The notes below the pieces were generated by a model. That model saw only the letters and a list, made by a program, of their open reading frames with translations, ran no database searches and was not told the origin of the DNA. A stretch of 64,000 nucleotides of DNA from Gymnothorax reevesii (taxonomy: Eukaryota; Chordata; Actinopteri; Anguilliformes; Muraenidae), in NCBI GenBank assembly GCA_029721435.1, contig CM056576.1:110712666-110776665 (forward strand). Direction: 5' to 3'. The position numbers and the translations under genes were made by a program. The first letter of the stretch is position 1. Each line of letters starts with the position of its first letter. Positions 23,399 through 34,875 of the stretch are shown piece after piece.

Positions 23399-24560
23399 GT
23401 TCAGGCTTGGCTGGCTGGGGCCGGGGAGCGGCCGGTTCATCCGATTAATGGCGGTGGCGGCTGGGCGGTGGTTGGGTGTAGTGGGGCCCGGCAGCGGACT
23501 GCTGTGGGCATAGGTGGGAGCCCAGCTGTTCAGCTTCCTTCCGGGCTGCCTCCAGCCGATCCACCATGGTTTGGACATCAAGCCCAAATTGCAACGTGGT
23601 GGAAATGGGCGCATTAATTAGCGCCCGCTTCTCCCGCTCCTTTAAGGAAGACCGCCCCAGCCAGAGGTGGGGGTGCCCCACCTGGGCTGCACACATGCTC
23701 CTTTCCCCAGTAATGGCGAATGCCTGAGATATCCGGAGCATCGTTGCGGCCGTGGTCTGGATTTCCTAAGTCTCCTCCGGTGCCAACTCTGAATTTCGGT
23801 GCGCAAGACAATCCAAGGAGCCAGCCAGGAATGCCAGATTGTTAGCCAACGCGACTCCCTGGACTGCGTTGGCATAACAGCGGTCGAGCAGGCTCGTTGT
23901 CATCCTGTCCCTCTCGGACGGATGCAGCAGCTAATTGCCTGGCCACATAGAGGCAATGGGGACCAGGCACAACCTCGCCGCGTCCTCAATGGGCGGGATG
24001 CCCGTATCCCACTCCCAGCCCTCAACGGTGGAATACAGCGCATACGCCACTGCTGGGGATTTGGCGGCAACCGGATTCCCCAATCACGTTGGGCGTATCT
24101 GATGATGGGCGGCATCTGGGGACAAATCACCTTGGGCCGCGGCTTGGACTTTGGCTGGGTGAAGTCATCTCAGTGGGTGGTCGGGGGCTGCGGAGGCAGG
24201 GGCATCTCCATCCGCACCACCGCTGAACGGAATAACCCAGGCAGGTCGTCCAACGAGTAGCGGTGCTCAGGGGGAGCCTCCTCGTCACAGAAGAGGGCTG
24301 CCGGATCTTCCTGATACACACACAGGTCATCTTCCTCATCATATTCGCTCCACGGCTTGGAGCGGACCACCGGCACCGGCTCTCAGCCTGGAGGGTGCGT
24401 GCGCAGCGCAAGAACCAGCCTCCACCTGGTGACGCCAGCCCAAACACACAAAGCAATCGCTGTTTTGGTCTTCGGCCACCATCGGGGAGGCACACTGGAA
24501 GCATGGATTTCGCCATGGATGCTCTCTCCCTTTAGTCCGATTTCTTCAGCAGGCTGAGTG
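23399..24560 (-). pseudogene. Retroelement gag-like ORF with zinc finger, frameshifted
   Basis: On the minus strand the GC-rich block decodes, in changing frames, to a retroelement gag-like protein. Near 24506-24390 there is a zinc-finger-like CFQC...CFVCLGWRH pattern. An acidic stretch (EYDEEDDLCVYQEDPAALF, about 24350-24290) follows. The next part is rich in A and L and reads NNLAFLAGSLDCLAHRN (about 23850-23800). Then come HLWLGRSSLKEREKRALINA and DRLEAARKEAEQLG (about 23670-23530). Order and motifs resemble gag of DIRS-like or other fish retroelements, but I cannot fix the family. Stops and at least two frameshifts show it is dead. It interrupts the Tc1-like copy ending at 23398, and is itself followed by the hAT insertion at 24618. 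Confidence 0.5.
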
Positions 24561-24617
24561 AAAAAGGGAGACGAGCATTGACAGCAGCGGGGCTTTATAG
24601 GGGGTGAGTATGCTACC

Positions 24618-26102
24618 CAGTGGCGGCCTATGACAAAAATTACTGAGTAAGCCAGAATGAACAACGAATTTAGTTCAGTGTTTACGTGTTATTTTCATGC
24701 TAACAAATTAGCCTACTGTTACAGCAACTTTGTTCTACCGACTTCTCATTCATTTTATTGAAAAAAAAAGAGGTAAAAAAAAGAGGACAGCGTGTGTGAG
24801 AGAGAGTGAAAGCGCGAGGGAGAGCTGTGGATGCGCGCTTCGGGCTGTGCGTGTGCTTATGGCTCTGGCACACAGTAGTATGTGATAAGTTAGAGAAAGC
24901 CCATGCAAAACTGGTAAACGTCTCGTAGCTTTATTACAGCAGAAAGCAAAACACATAGCGATCAGACGGCAATGATGACAAGATCTAGATATAACAAAAA
25001 CATTTTAGCCATTGCTTTCACAGACAGTATTAATGAAGTTCCGTTTTGTGGACAATGCTTCTCTCTGACTCATATTTAATTAATTGGCAACAAAAGCGTT
25101 TGCAAGACAGCCGTAGTCTATTGTACAGAAACACAGGCAAACCCCTTCCACCAACATTAGAAGTAACAATGTCATATGTGGCAGCCTCACAACTGAAATT
25201 AACAAATCACAAGGATGCCCAGTATTCATACATTCAAAAACATACTCAGCATGAATGCACAACCCGTGCGCAATGTCTGAATTACATAAACTAAATATAA
25301 AACACATAGTTACAAAGGATTATATAAAAATTGATATCAACTGTGCTGCAGCGCTATCAACTGTAAACCTTACAGCCGTCAGCTGATACGGTCAAATAGG
25401 ACACATGGCCAGCAGAAAAGCCGGTTAAGCTCCGCACTTCCTGTTAGCCACTCGTTTCTAGCATAGTTAGCTTCACAAAAAGAGCGAACTTTTCCATCAG
25501 CTCTTCCCCTAGTTAAATTGAGCTTTGGAGTGGGCCTACCGTCCTGTTTGACTTTTAGTTGACCCTCAAAAGGAAGTTTTGTGAAGTTATTTTTACAAGA
25601 AACTCAAGGTCTCTGTCACCATCCATTCTCTGACTTAATGGCTATACTTTCTGTGTGGGCTAGCTGGCGCCTGGCAGGACTGTTGAATCAGTGTGTGTAT
25701 TATCCACTTGTGATTGGTTTGGAAGCCAGATTTGATCTGGCCTCCCTCATATTTTTTTAATGATGCATCGACCATTAAGCGATGAGCCTTGCTTCAATCT
25801 GATTGGCTAATACGGGCTGTTTTTTTTTTCTAAGGGAGGCAAAGTGAAGCTGGCCTCCGAACTGACAGACAGGGCGGAGGGCATGAGACACGAAGTATAA
25901 GACACAATGAGAGCTTGACAGGAGGGGCGCTGTTTCGCTCCTCACGCTCAGCCAAAGCAGAAGTGCGCTGATGTAGTGTTTTGACAAGGAAATGACAACA
26001 ATATCAAATACATTGTGGTGAAGCTTATTTATATTTTTTCTTTCTTGCAATAATTGTTGGGGAAGCCAGGCTTCCCTTGGCCTCCGTGAAAAACCGCCAC
26101 TG
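24618..26102. mobile_element. Non-autonomous hAT transposon with perfect 8-bp duplication
   Basis: Ends are CAGTGGCGG at 24618 and CCGCCACTG ending at 26102, a perfect 9-bp terminal inverted repeat. Both sides carry ATGCTACC (24610-24617 and 26103-26110), a perfect 8-bp target duplication diagnostic of the hAT superfamily. The 1,485-bp inside has no transposase, so it depends on an autonomous relative. The intact duplication implies a fairly recent insertion. Confidence 0.9.
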
Positions 26103-26182
26103 ATGCTACCCACTCCTACGGAGTAGGTGAGTTCAATTATCTTCTCAGGCACAGACGAAGCCTGTTAGAGGGCGGACAACGC

Positions 26183-26402
26183 ACAAGATAGAACAAGTGC
26201 ACAACTGCACAAGATAGAACAAGTGCACAACTGCGCAAGAGAACAAGTGCACAACTGCACAAAAGAACAGAAGTACACCACTGCACAAGAGAAAAAGTGC
26301 ACAACTGCACAAAAGATCAGAGGTACACAACTGCAGAAGACAACAAGTGCACAACTGCACAAGAAAACAGAAGTACACAACTGCACAATAGAACAAGTGC
26401 AG
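26183..26402. repeat. Minisatellite with alternating 26/24-bp units
   Basis: About eight units of the type GTGCACAACTGCACAAGA plus AACA/GAA. Unit lengths alternate 26, 24, 26, 24, so the true period is 50 bp. Short units tend to begin GTACAC, and long units GTGCAC. Frames through it read as C/T/Q-rich peptides on both strands because no unit carries a stop. These are not genes. Confidence 0.9.
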
Positions 26403-26699
26403 CCCCATTTCTGAAAAAAAGTTGGGGGATATGGAAAGTGCAGAGAAAACAAGGACAAAATCGCACAAACCTACGGTGCGTAATGCGCATGCATCTCACT
26501 AAACATACCTACGGTGTCCATGCTAAGCATCCATGAGTGAGGTAATGAGTGAGTTACCACAATTTGCAACTCAGAGACCACAGCGGCAGTTTGCATGCTC
26601 TGAGGAAAAGATAACAGTGAAATCATCCTTGGCACGTATTAAATTGAAAACGGTGCAATGGTAAGATAATTAAAGTTTTTCATCTGCTGTTGTTTTGTA

Positions 26700-27445
26700 G
26701 CCATAACCCATTCCAGAAAAGTTGGGACAGGGTTTTGCACATTTTGACTCCCCTCCCGTTCAGACTTTGTCATCCCAGTTGGACGCGCCCCGGTTACTCA
26801 ACCACCGACAGCTTTTTAAGGGATTGGGTCCAGGATTGAAATGGACATTCATGGACACGGATTTCGTTTTTGTCGCACCATTTCTGGGGAGATTTTTTAT
26901 GCATGTTTATGGTTGTTATCCAGCTGGAAAATCCACCCACATCAAATTTTCAGCCAGTTTTTCCCCCAACATGTCCCAGTGCTTGGTTGAATTCATTATG
27001 CCAATGACCTCTGGTTCTGCTGCACCGATACAAGCTTAAATGCTCCTGCATCCTCTTCCTTGTATGTTTGGATCCATTTCAAATATCTGGCATTTTCAAT
27101 TGTCTTTTTAGTGTTGAGTGGAATGTGAAGTGATATGTGTCAGGTATTTTAACCAATCTATTTACAAGTATTTGTGTACGTTCTTCATTTTTCTCAAGGG
27201 TGGCAATTATTCTTGCCCTCACTGAACTCTTTTGATCATTTTATGCAACCCTGTTTACCAAGATATTGGGACAATATTGATAAAAAGAAAAGAAAATTTG
27301 TGAATTATTCTTGACTCAATAACTGAAAAGCACTACAAATACAGTAGAATTAATCTTTTGCCGTCTCTATTGTTTTGTTTTTTGTTTTTTTTTAAAATAA
27401 AAACTCCTTCCAAATTTTATACCAACAACACATGCCAGAAAAGAT
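26700..27445 (-). mobile_element. Probable Tc1/mariner-like remnant
   Basis: CCAGAAAAGTTGGGACAGGG at about 26713 and CCAGAAAAGATGGGACAGGG at about 27434 are nearly identical, in direct orientation, and resemble terminal motifs of fish Tc1-type elements. Between them, antisense sequence such as GTTATCCAGCTGGAAAATCC is like a degenerate transposase. No open frame survives. The call is tentative. Confidence 0.35.
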
Positions 27446-27544
27446 GGGACAGGGCTGTGTTTACTTGTGTTACACCTGTCCTTTTAATAGCCCCCCCAAG
27501 TAATCCTGTGCATAATTGAGGCAACTAATTGTTCAGTACTTTCA

Positions 27545-28320
27545 GTGCAAATAAACTCCATGATATCAATCAATCGTCTGGAAAAGTTGGTTCATGTTTC
27601 GGAATGTGTGTTTAACTGCTTCAGAACATACTCCAAAGGGAGAAGGTTTTACAACAGTCTTGGAGATCATGCTTCTCAGAAACATGACATCTGTTTTGGG
27701 ATGGCACAGGAGAGCTGCCTCAGTCTTTTACTGTTGTCACTATACATGCTGCCATTTGGTGACATCATAAGAGAGCATAAAATTTGTTTTCATTGTTTGG
27801 CAGATGTCCTACAACTCTCTGCGGAACCAAATCATGCTGCAGCGATAGACACCATCACTACCTGTCTATTGGCAATAAATAAATGAATGAGCAATAACTT
27901 TTCAAAGTTAAATGAGGACAAAACTGAAATCCGATTATTAGGTCCAAAAACAAAAAGAGAAATCCTGTTGAATAATCTGGGGATCTTGACTCCCTGGTTT
28001 AAATCTGAGGTTACAAGTCGTGGTGTTAATTCTGATCTAAGCTTCTAGTACTGCATTAGCCAGGTGACAGAAACGTCTTTTTTCCATCTTAGAAACATAG
28101 CTAAAGCACTACCATATATGAATCAAAAAGATACAGAAAAACTGATTCATGCCTTTACTTCAAGCCGACTTGATATCTGTAGTCTACCAAAAAAAAAAAA
28201 AACTGATAGACTTCAATACTCTGCAGCTCGGCAGTTAACCAGAACCAAGAGGAGAGAACACATTAGTCCACTTCTAGCTGCTCTGCACTGGCCTCCTGTA
28301 ATATTCATTGTAGCATCTCT
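27545..28320 (+). pseudogene. CR1/L2-like LINE reverse transcriptase, 3' part
   Basis: Successive frames decode to LLLLSLYMLPFGDIIREHKI, then FHCLADVLQLS where active enzymes have a YADD box, then NNFSKLNEDKTEILLLGPKT. After a stop come FHLRNIAKALPYMNQKDTEK and LTRTKRREHISPLLAALHWP. This is the end of the reverse transcriptase and the following thumb/connection region of an L2-type ORF2, as seen in fish. The catalytic second Asp is replaced and stops occur, so it is inactive. It is probably 5'-truncated. Confidence 0.75.
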
Positions 28321-28369
28321 CATCATCATGTTTACAACAGTCTGCTGTTTACTATATCGTATATTCCCC

Positions 28370-28680
28370 CTCTTAGCTGAGGAGGTCATGGGGATTGGTC
28401 GCACAGCGGTTATGTCAAGGCCCACACATAGCAGCTTCACAAGGTGAAATATTCACCTTGTAACCGCTAAGCTCGTGGGAAATGGCCATGGCAGTGGTTG
28501 CAAGTCCCATTCATAGTGGCTTCAGTGGGTAGAATATTCCCCACATAGCGATGAAGCTCTTGAGGTGTGGTCATGGTAGTGGTTGCCAGTCCCATACATA
28601 GCAACTTCATTAGGTAGAATATCCCCTCGTAATTGCGAAGCTCTTTAGGCTGTGGGGCATGGTGGAAAATTGTTCAGTTT
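28370..28680. repeat. Minisatellite, about 85-89 bp period, three copies
   Basis: Units contain GGTCATGG, AGTGGTTGCCAGTCCCATAC, ATAGCAACTTCA and TAGAATAT blocks. The AGYGGTT core occurs at about 28404, 28493 and 28578. A second array of the same family lies at about 31735-31960. Confidence 0.75.
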
Positions 28681-30336
28681 TATTTGACCCATCTGGCAAC
28701 CACCCAATTCTTTTATATATCATAGGAAAATGAAAACAGAAAAATGAAACGTTCCAGGAAAAATACTTGCACATTAATTAGTAAACGAGCTCTAATTAAA
28801 AGCCACAGAGATTACTGGTATTAGTTAGAATTTTCGACCCCAGGGGCACTGCACAGTGTATTGTCCAATGAGATTGCATGAAATCAAGGACTTCCCCATG
28901 GGTATTCCCCAGCAGCGTGCCGTCAGATGTTCACACGGCCTTCAGTAACCTTCAGTAACCCTTTACCTCTCAACTGTCCTCAAGCTGTTCTCGTTCAAGT
29001 TTGCCTGATTGACAACCAAACAATTTATTGACTGAGTGACTAAGGCCAATCCATGACCCTAAAAAGAAATGATAAAGGAAAAATGAATGCCTATTGCCTA
29101 CATTTATATAATTGATATGGCATTGCAAGGATGGCAGTATACATGCAAAAATTCCAAAACTTTTGCTGACTTTTCAGCATTTTTTGTTCACCATCACTCA
29201 GCTGTGCATCGTACCCAACAATACCCTTTAGCAGTGACTACAGTCAGAATATAGAAAGGATTCTTGTTGCTTATTGCTTGGTGAACCTTGCAAAACAATA
29301 TCTGCAAATCTGTGCTGTTTCATAAGCTACATGAACGCGGAAATTATAAAGACACGTTGATATTTTATATAGTCATTTACGTGTGGAAGAAAACGCCTGA
29401 CAGTGTTGTGGTGCAGTGTATAACAATGCTATCAAAAATAAACTAGACATATGTTGATGGCACGCCATCGCAAACCTCTGCGCTCCGCAACAAATGTTAT
29501 GGGAGTAGTAGTAATGTGTCAGAGGGCAATTCACTAAACTGGCATTCTGCTGTACAAATGATAATCTGCTTATTGCAGTGACAAAGCACTGATACTGATC
29601 AGAGTTATAGCAATGTGATATAGTTGGTTAGTTGGATGGAGTACTTTTTGAGTGTCTGTTGAGGGCATAAATTACTCTTTATTTTGAAATGAGAGTATTA
29701 TGAAAGGAAAGGACGTACAGTTCAGCGATTGGCACACCTGATGCCATTTGACCTAGAAAACAGTCAAAATTAAATCAAATCAAAAACTCGTCTGATATGT
29801 GATGAAGGGTCATCCCATGCATCTTCCATAGAAATTTGGGTGTCCTAGCTCAATGCATAAGGTAGATATATGGCCATTTTTCTTTTTTCACAAAAAGCCT
29901 CCTTGTGGCCAAAATAAGATACACAGGATGACAATTTCTGGCATGCAGGTTGCTATCAATTTTCACAAAAGGCCCCTTGTGGCCAGAAGAGGAAATTAAT
30001 TTAAATTCTAAACACGCTGTGTACCCTTCTGGTTCACTACCTTACAGACACCAAAGTTTCAGGTTGATTGGTCTAACGGCCTAAGAGGAGATACTGGTTC
30101 GGATGGACAGATGCCGAACTATATTACAAGATCTCGCTTCTTCGGAAGCACGGAGATAATTCGACTGTCATCAGTTTTCTCAATTAGTCCGAGCAACTGT
30201 TGCAAATCAGGAAAAGTAAACTACAAGAGGTTTAGGTTATTAAGCATTGAGAGGTGAGGTTTCCGACGGACCGCCGCTGGTATTCCCAATCATGCCAGCC
30301 TCCAGCTGCTGTATTCATGTTGTGTTTGATGAAAAG
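28681..30336. other. Unclassified stretch; small repeat near 29.9 kb
   Basis: No gene. CCTTCAGTAA is repeated in tandem at 28940-28960. At 29760-30160 a repeat-like block holds two copies of CACAAAA followed by a CCTTGTGGCC core, about 73 bp apart. It ends TCGCTTCTTCGGAAGCACGG, a short hairpin, and its style resembles the 35.2-kb tandem repeat. Confidence 0.4.
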
Positions 30337-30613
30337 GCCAAATTTCCTCACTAACTCAGACAACATTCATCAAAATAACTGAATATGCTAACAGATGGAG
30401 AGACCTGGATGGAGTTCAGTGTGATGTTGCCAAGGATTTGATTGGTAATCTTGTAAATGAGGGCAGTGATGGAGGTCATGTCTGCACCAGTAAAAACAAT
30501 GGGACAAACAATAGTGATGCTGTGTGTACATCTGCCAGTGATTCTTGGCCATGCATGCATGGTATGAATTCCCCTCATGGTATGAAGCATGGACTCGACA
30601 AAAGGATGACCTG
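30337..30613 (+). other. Possible orphan exon or decayed ORF
   Basis: From 30340 to the TGA at 30611-30613 one frame stays open for about 90 codons. It contains ITEYANRWRDLDGVQCDVAK and DLIGNLVNEGSDGGH, which look protein-like in composition. A reasonable acceptor (CCTCACTAACTCAG ending at 30359) lies inside it. No start, partner exon or family was recognised, so a host exon, pseudogene or chance are all open. Confidence 0.2.
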
Positions 30614-30794
30614 AATCTCATGGATCGGCCGGCATGATCATGTTCCTGACACGTTTGTTGCTTCAACACATTCAAGAACGCATGTAGGCATAAAAACCCA
30701 CATGGTGTTTATGTTTGTTCCTCAACAAACATTCTGGACGATAACAATAAATCTACTAGTTGCTTTATTCTCAGAAATTAGCTTTGAGCTAGAA

Positions 30795-31308
30795 CAGGGG
30801 TGGCCAACCCTAGTCCTGAAAAGCCGCAGTGTCTGCTGATTTTTGGTGTTACTCAGCACTCGATTGATGGATTAAAGTAGTTGATTACTCACATAACTGA
30901 TCTAACCTGGTGTCTCAGGTTTAATTTGGTAATAATGAGCCAATCAAGCAATTAGCAGGAACAACCCACAAGACTCCTAGAGCCATTTAAGCAGACTTGC
31001 AGGTTGTGACAGCAATCTACGTGTCAACCAAGATTTGTCAATGTGGTTGGATATTTAGCATAGTTGTAATGCAGACAAAGTAGAAGTTCAGGGTACAGAT
31101 AAAAGTTAATAGAGCAGGGGTGGATAACGCTGGTCCTGTAGAGCCAGAGGGTGTGCTGAGTTTGGTTTTTTCCACCCGATTTAAACCTGAGACACCAGGT
31201 GATATAAGTGAAGTTTGTCATCAAACTGCTTTAATTCATCAATCAAGTATTAAGTAACACTAAAAAAACAGCAGACAGGCTCACCAGGACCAGGATTGGG
31301 CACCCCTG
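30795..31308. mobile_element. hAT-like miniature element, 514 bp
   Basis: Starts CAGGGGTGGCC at 30795 and ends GGGCACCCCTG at 31308. The flanks AGCTAGAA (30787-30794) and AGCTAGAT (31309-31316) match at 7 of 8 bases. Arms of about 120 bp are inverted (for example TGGTGTCTCAGGTTT against AAACCTGAGACACCA). A second CAGGGGTGGATAACGCTGGT start at about 31115 suggests a nested or partially duplicated copy. Confidence 0.75.
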
Positions 31309-31734
31309 AGCTAGATAGTTAGTAATCAATTTCAGTTTAATTAAAAACATGCCTTTTTTTGCAGGAAAAGCCTTCAAAGGAACCAATTATAAATTACTTG
31401 TTGGGCAAATCCGATGAATAATGTAATCACATTGCATCATTTCTGGACAGAAAGGGGTTAAATTCACCTTTTTGGTATCTTTGCCCTTCATCACTCAAGA
31501 CAGACCCTCAAAGAACCAGAAAATCAAAAAAAAAGAAAAAATCATTCCTGACACTTCTATGAAAAAATTATAGTTAAAACATGGTATTTCACATTTTTTT
31601 TTTGCCTGTAGGGGGTTAATGTGCCAGTTTATTGTCTGACACCGTTCATTTTTGTAAAGAGCTCCCCAAAAATTACCTGTGAACCTGTGTTTTACAGTAG
31701 TTCCTTTTCTTGGCCTCTTTTTCCAACATGCCCC

Positions 31735-31960
31735 ATGGCCTACTAGGGGAATGGTCACAATGGCAGTTTCCAGCTCCACCCATAGCAGTGTCACCAGGTA
31801 GAATACACCCCCTGTAGCCGAGATACTCTTCAGGAATGGCCATAGTAGCAGTTGCCAGCCCCACGTGGAAAGTCGTTGGATAGCATACTGCCCTTGTAGC
31901 CGAGGACCTCATGGGTAGTGTTTATGGCAGCGGTTGCCCAGCCACACATAGATCCATCAG
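31735..31960. repeat. Second array of the 85-bp minisatellite family
   Basis: Three units with GGCAGTTTCCAGCTCCACCC / GCAGTTGCCAGCCCCA / GCGGTTGCCCAGCCACACAT cores, spaced about 82-85 bp. They share CATAGC and TAGAATA blocks with the array at 28370-28680, about 3.3 kb away. Confidence 0.65.
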
Positions 31961-32935
31961 AAGAACTAGGCGTCATATTCTCATAGTTTTGCGAGGAAAT
32001 ATATATTCAATCATCACTCCCCAATATCTCATGTAAACTTATCTGCTGGGAGAGATGAGCTCAGAGTCTAGATGCCAAACTCTAACTATGGTCTGCTGTT
32101 GCTGCAAACGTTCCAACCTAAGAAGACTCAGTGAAAAAGGTATAAATCATACTTCAATCAGGGGAGACCAATGGATAATGCAAATATAATTACTTATTAC
32201 AGATGACAGAGTGCGCAGATTAACTGATGATGTGATGATAACCTTGACAAAGTCATTGGTGCTTGGACTCAACAGGGAGATTCTGTAATTGAGGAGCATC
32301 TGTCCAGAGCCACAGCGGGATAAATACCCCTGTGGAGCCCAGATACTGGTGTTGCTGGTGGCTGATGACTCTGCTGACTGGTAGGCTGATGATTTTGATG
32401 AATGATGAAGCTGATGAATCTGCCAAGACTGGGCAGTGATGGGGTGGTGGAAAACATGCATAACAGGAGTATGAATGTACTAAATGCGTAGACAATTACA
32501 TTTAAAAAGATAGCAGCAAGATGACTGGCAAGCGGTGTAGGTGTGTTGCTGTTATATTTAAGAGACGTGATCAGATAATAGGATAGTTGATGTCTTAGTT
32601 GGCAGCTTCAGACAATGCAGCAGGAATTATGAGTGAGCACGTGCGAGAAGAGAGAAAGGCAGATTGAATTAGTAATAAACTACAGGCAAAAGCATGAGAG
32701 AGGAGCGCCCTCCTGACTTCATTAATCCAAGTGTACTCATCTTCTCTAGTCTCTTAAGTCTATAACATAATGAAATCCAGACCAACCCAAATAATTACAC
32801 TCCAGTGATTTGCTGTTTTCTTGTTGAGGAAATATGATATTCAATCATGACAGTCAAAGCTACTGTACAGGCCAGCAGACAGTTCCATTTCTATGCGAGA
32901 CTATCGGGAGAAATACAAGAGACATACACGAGAAT
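31961..32935. other. Unclassified stretch
   Basis: No gene or clear element recognised. GATGATTTTGATGAATGATG and neighbouring TGATGA-rich sequence at about 32349-32420 form a weak simple repeat. Confidence 0.4.
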
Positions 32936-32943
32936 ATCGCGAC

Positions 32944-33607
32944 CAGTGTTGGGGTAGTTACTCTGAAAAAGTAATGCATTACAAATTACTAGTTACGTTT
33001 TAAAAAAAAAGTAATCCCTTACTTTACTTTGTTACTCACTGCTGAAAGTAAGTAGTTACATTACTAATTACATTACCTTCGGATTACTCAGCATCATCAA
33101 TCTGAAATTCACCGTAAGTTAATTAATTAACCATTTCATGTTAAAACCTGCCATATGCCCAGATCAGCAAAATCTTTATTCTAGTAAGGAGGACACACTC
33201 AAGATCTCTCTTTCATGCTCTTTAATACAGCAAAGCCAACAGCAAAGTTGTAAAAATCAGCCCAAACAGCACTTCACAGAAAAGTGAGTCAAGTACAAGG
33301 CTACAGTACTGGCAAAAATATGCATGAAAACGGACGTCTGATTTGTTTTTCTGTTTCTGTTTCAGCGTTGTTTTTTCTCAATCGCCAGTATATTTAAAAG
33401 GAAGAAGAAGTAATAGTTTGTCTGGCCTTCTGTCCTGCCGAAAGTTGAAGAATTTAAAGTAATGCAAGTAACTAGATAATTTATTTGTTAGTGACTGTAA
33501 TTTGACTACTTAAGTTATCAAAGTAATGCATTACATTACTGAGTTACTGATAAATGTAATATGATTACAGTAATTAGTTACTTGGTAATTAGTTACCCCC
33601 AACACTG
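32944..33607. mobile_element. hAT-type MITE, 664 bp, perfect 8-bp duplication
   Basis: Ends CAGTGTTGGGG at 32944 and CCCCCAACACTG ending at 33607. ATCGCGAC flanks both sides (32936-32943 and 33608-33615). Each end is followed by AT-rich sequence with repeated GTAATGCATTAC and TTACATTACT motifs that are inverted relative to each other. There is no coding capacity. The perfect duplication suggests a recent insertion. Confidence 0.9.
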
Positions 33608-33615
33608 ATCGCGAC

Positions 33616-34875
33616 GCAGCATAAATGTACGAGTCATATATCGTGCGTATAGGAAAAGTAATAGGCCTGACAAGTAGCCTATACATGTGTATCGCGGTAA
33701 GTCTCGCATGAAACTGGTATCAGTAGACAGCATTTTTAGTGAACAAGATTCTGAATGTCGAACATCCAGTTCTTAGGTTTACTGTCTCGCGCATTTAAAA
33801 TATGGCTCCTGGACAGTGTCATTTATGTTTTTGATTTTCTTATGTAGCCTATTGATGATACATTCAAAATATTATTTTGTTAAAATTTAAGAAAAACAAA
33901 TTTGTTACGCCTTTGTAACAAATTGATTTGTTGATGCAACAGAATCTGAATTGTTATTCTAACAAAAATCTTAACAAAATAGATTTGTTACTTTTCCGCA
34001 CGGCCTCAGCAAACTTTCTGTTGTCACTTTTTATTGCAGAGAATCGATCGCGTGTACCAATTTCAGTGTCGTCTGACTGCGAAGGAACTTGAAATGAGCA
34101 GGAATGCAACGGGAAGGCGAGTTTTAACCTATGCCATCTTTTCTCTGTATAGGCTACAAGCTATATGCCGTCATTCTTTACATTTTAAAATTTAGCAACA
34201 TCCACCGACAACGTTATTCCATCTTTATTTTTGTGTCGCAATCTACATATTTGTGCGTGCAGATGATTCCTATCCCGCCATATTTTATTTTCTGTAAACC
34301 AGGTCATTAAACAGAGGAGACTGCCTCTGATGCCTGTTGCTGTTCCTGTAACAGCTGATTGATTAGACAACAACTGATTGGCCTTGGTCAAAAACTCGTC
34401 TAACTGTTCACTTCTTGCATTACCACTTCACCATGAAGTAGCCTAATAAAAGTACACGCTTAAATTATTTCATCTACATGTACAGGTTTGTGCAGATTTA
34501 TTTTAACAAGCATTCTAAAAAAACTATTTATGGGCCAGGTGTGTTATTTAATTGTTAGTCTAACACAATAGACTTATTTTTTTAATACAGCAACAATTTT
34601 ACTTTGTTAACAGAATGAACTAATGTGTTACTTCCTGAACAAATTAATTTTGTAGGATTGATTTTAACATATTAATTTGTTGTCTCTCATGAAACATATT
34701 AATTTGTTAAACATTTTCTTGAAAGTAAGAAATTCATATTTTGAGTGCAACAGTCATCGGATTACTATTAAACTGGTCAAAAAAGATTTATTAGTCTGTG
34801 GTTATTGTATTTATGCGATTGAGAGGTTTACCGGCTCTGATAAGTTTAGTTTAGGACCGATTGATTGGGACGTGC
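33616..34875. other. Unclassified stretch rich in TTTGTTA motifs
   Basis: No gene. Repeated AACAAATTTGTTA-like and TTAATTTGTTA words occur at 33890-33990 and again at 34555-34715, possibly the two ends of an unrecognised element of about 0.8 kb. A 68-residue minus-strand frame at 34391-34185 has no recognised motif. Confidence 0.35.

Noticed and set aside
23799..24260. 153-residue plus-strand open frame
   Set aside because: It is the antisense of the gag-like region, which carries the recognisable motifs on the minus strand; GC-richness keeps the opposite frame open.
26183..26402. Regularly spaced repeats that could be read as a CRISPR array
   Set aside because: There are no unique spacers; unit and gap are the same repeated sequence, and the genome is eukaryotic. 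It is a minisatellite.
26145..26468. Cysteine-rich, membrane-like peptide frames across the minisatellite
   Set aside because: All are by-products of a stop-free repeat unit and exist on both strands.
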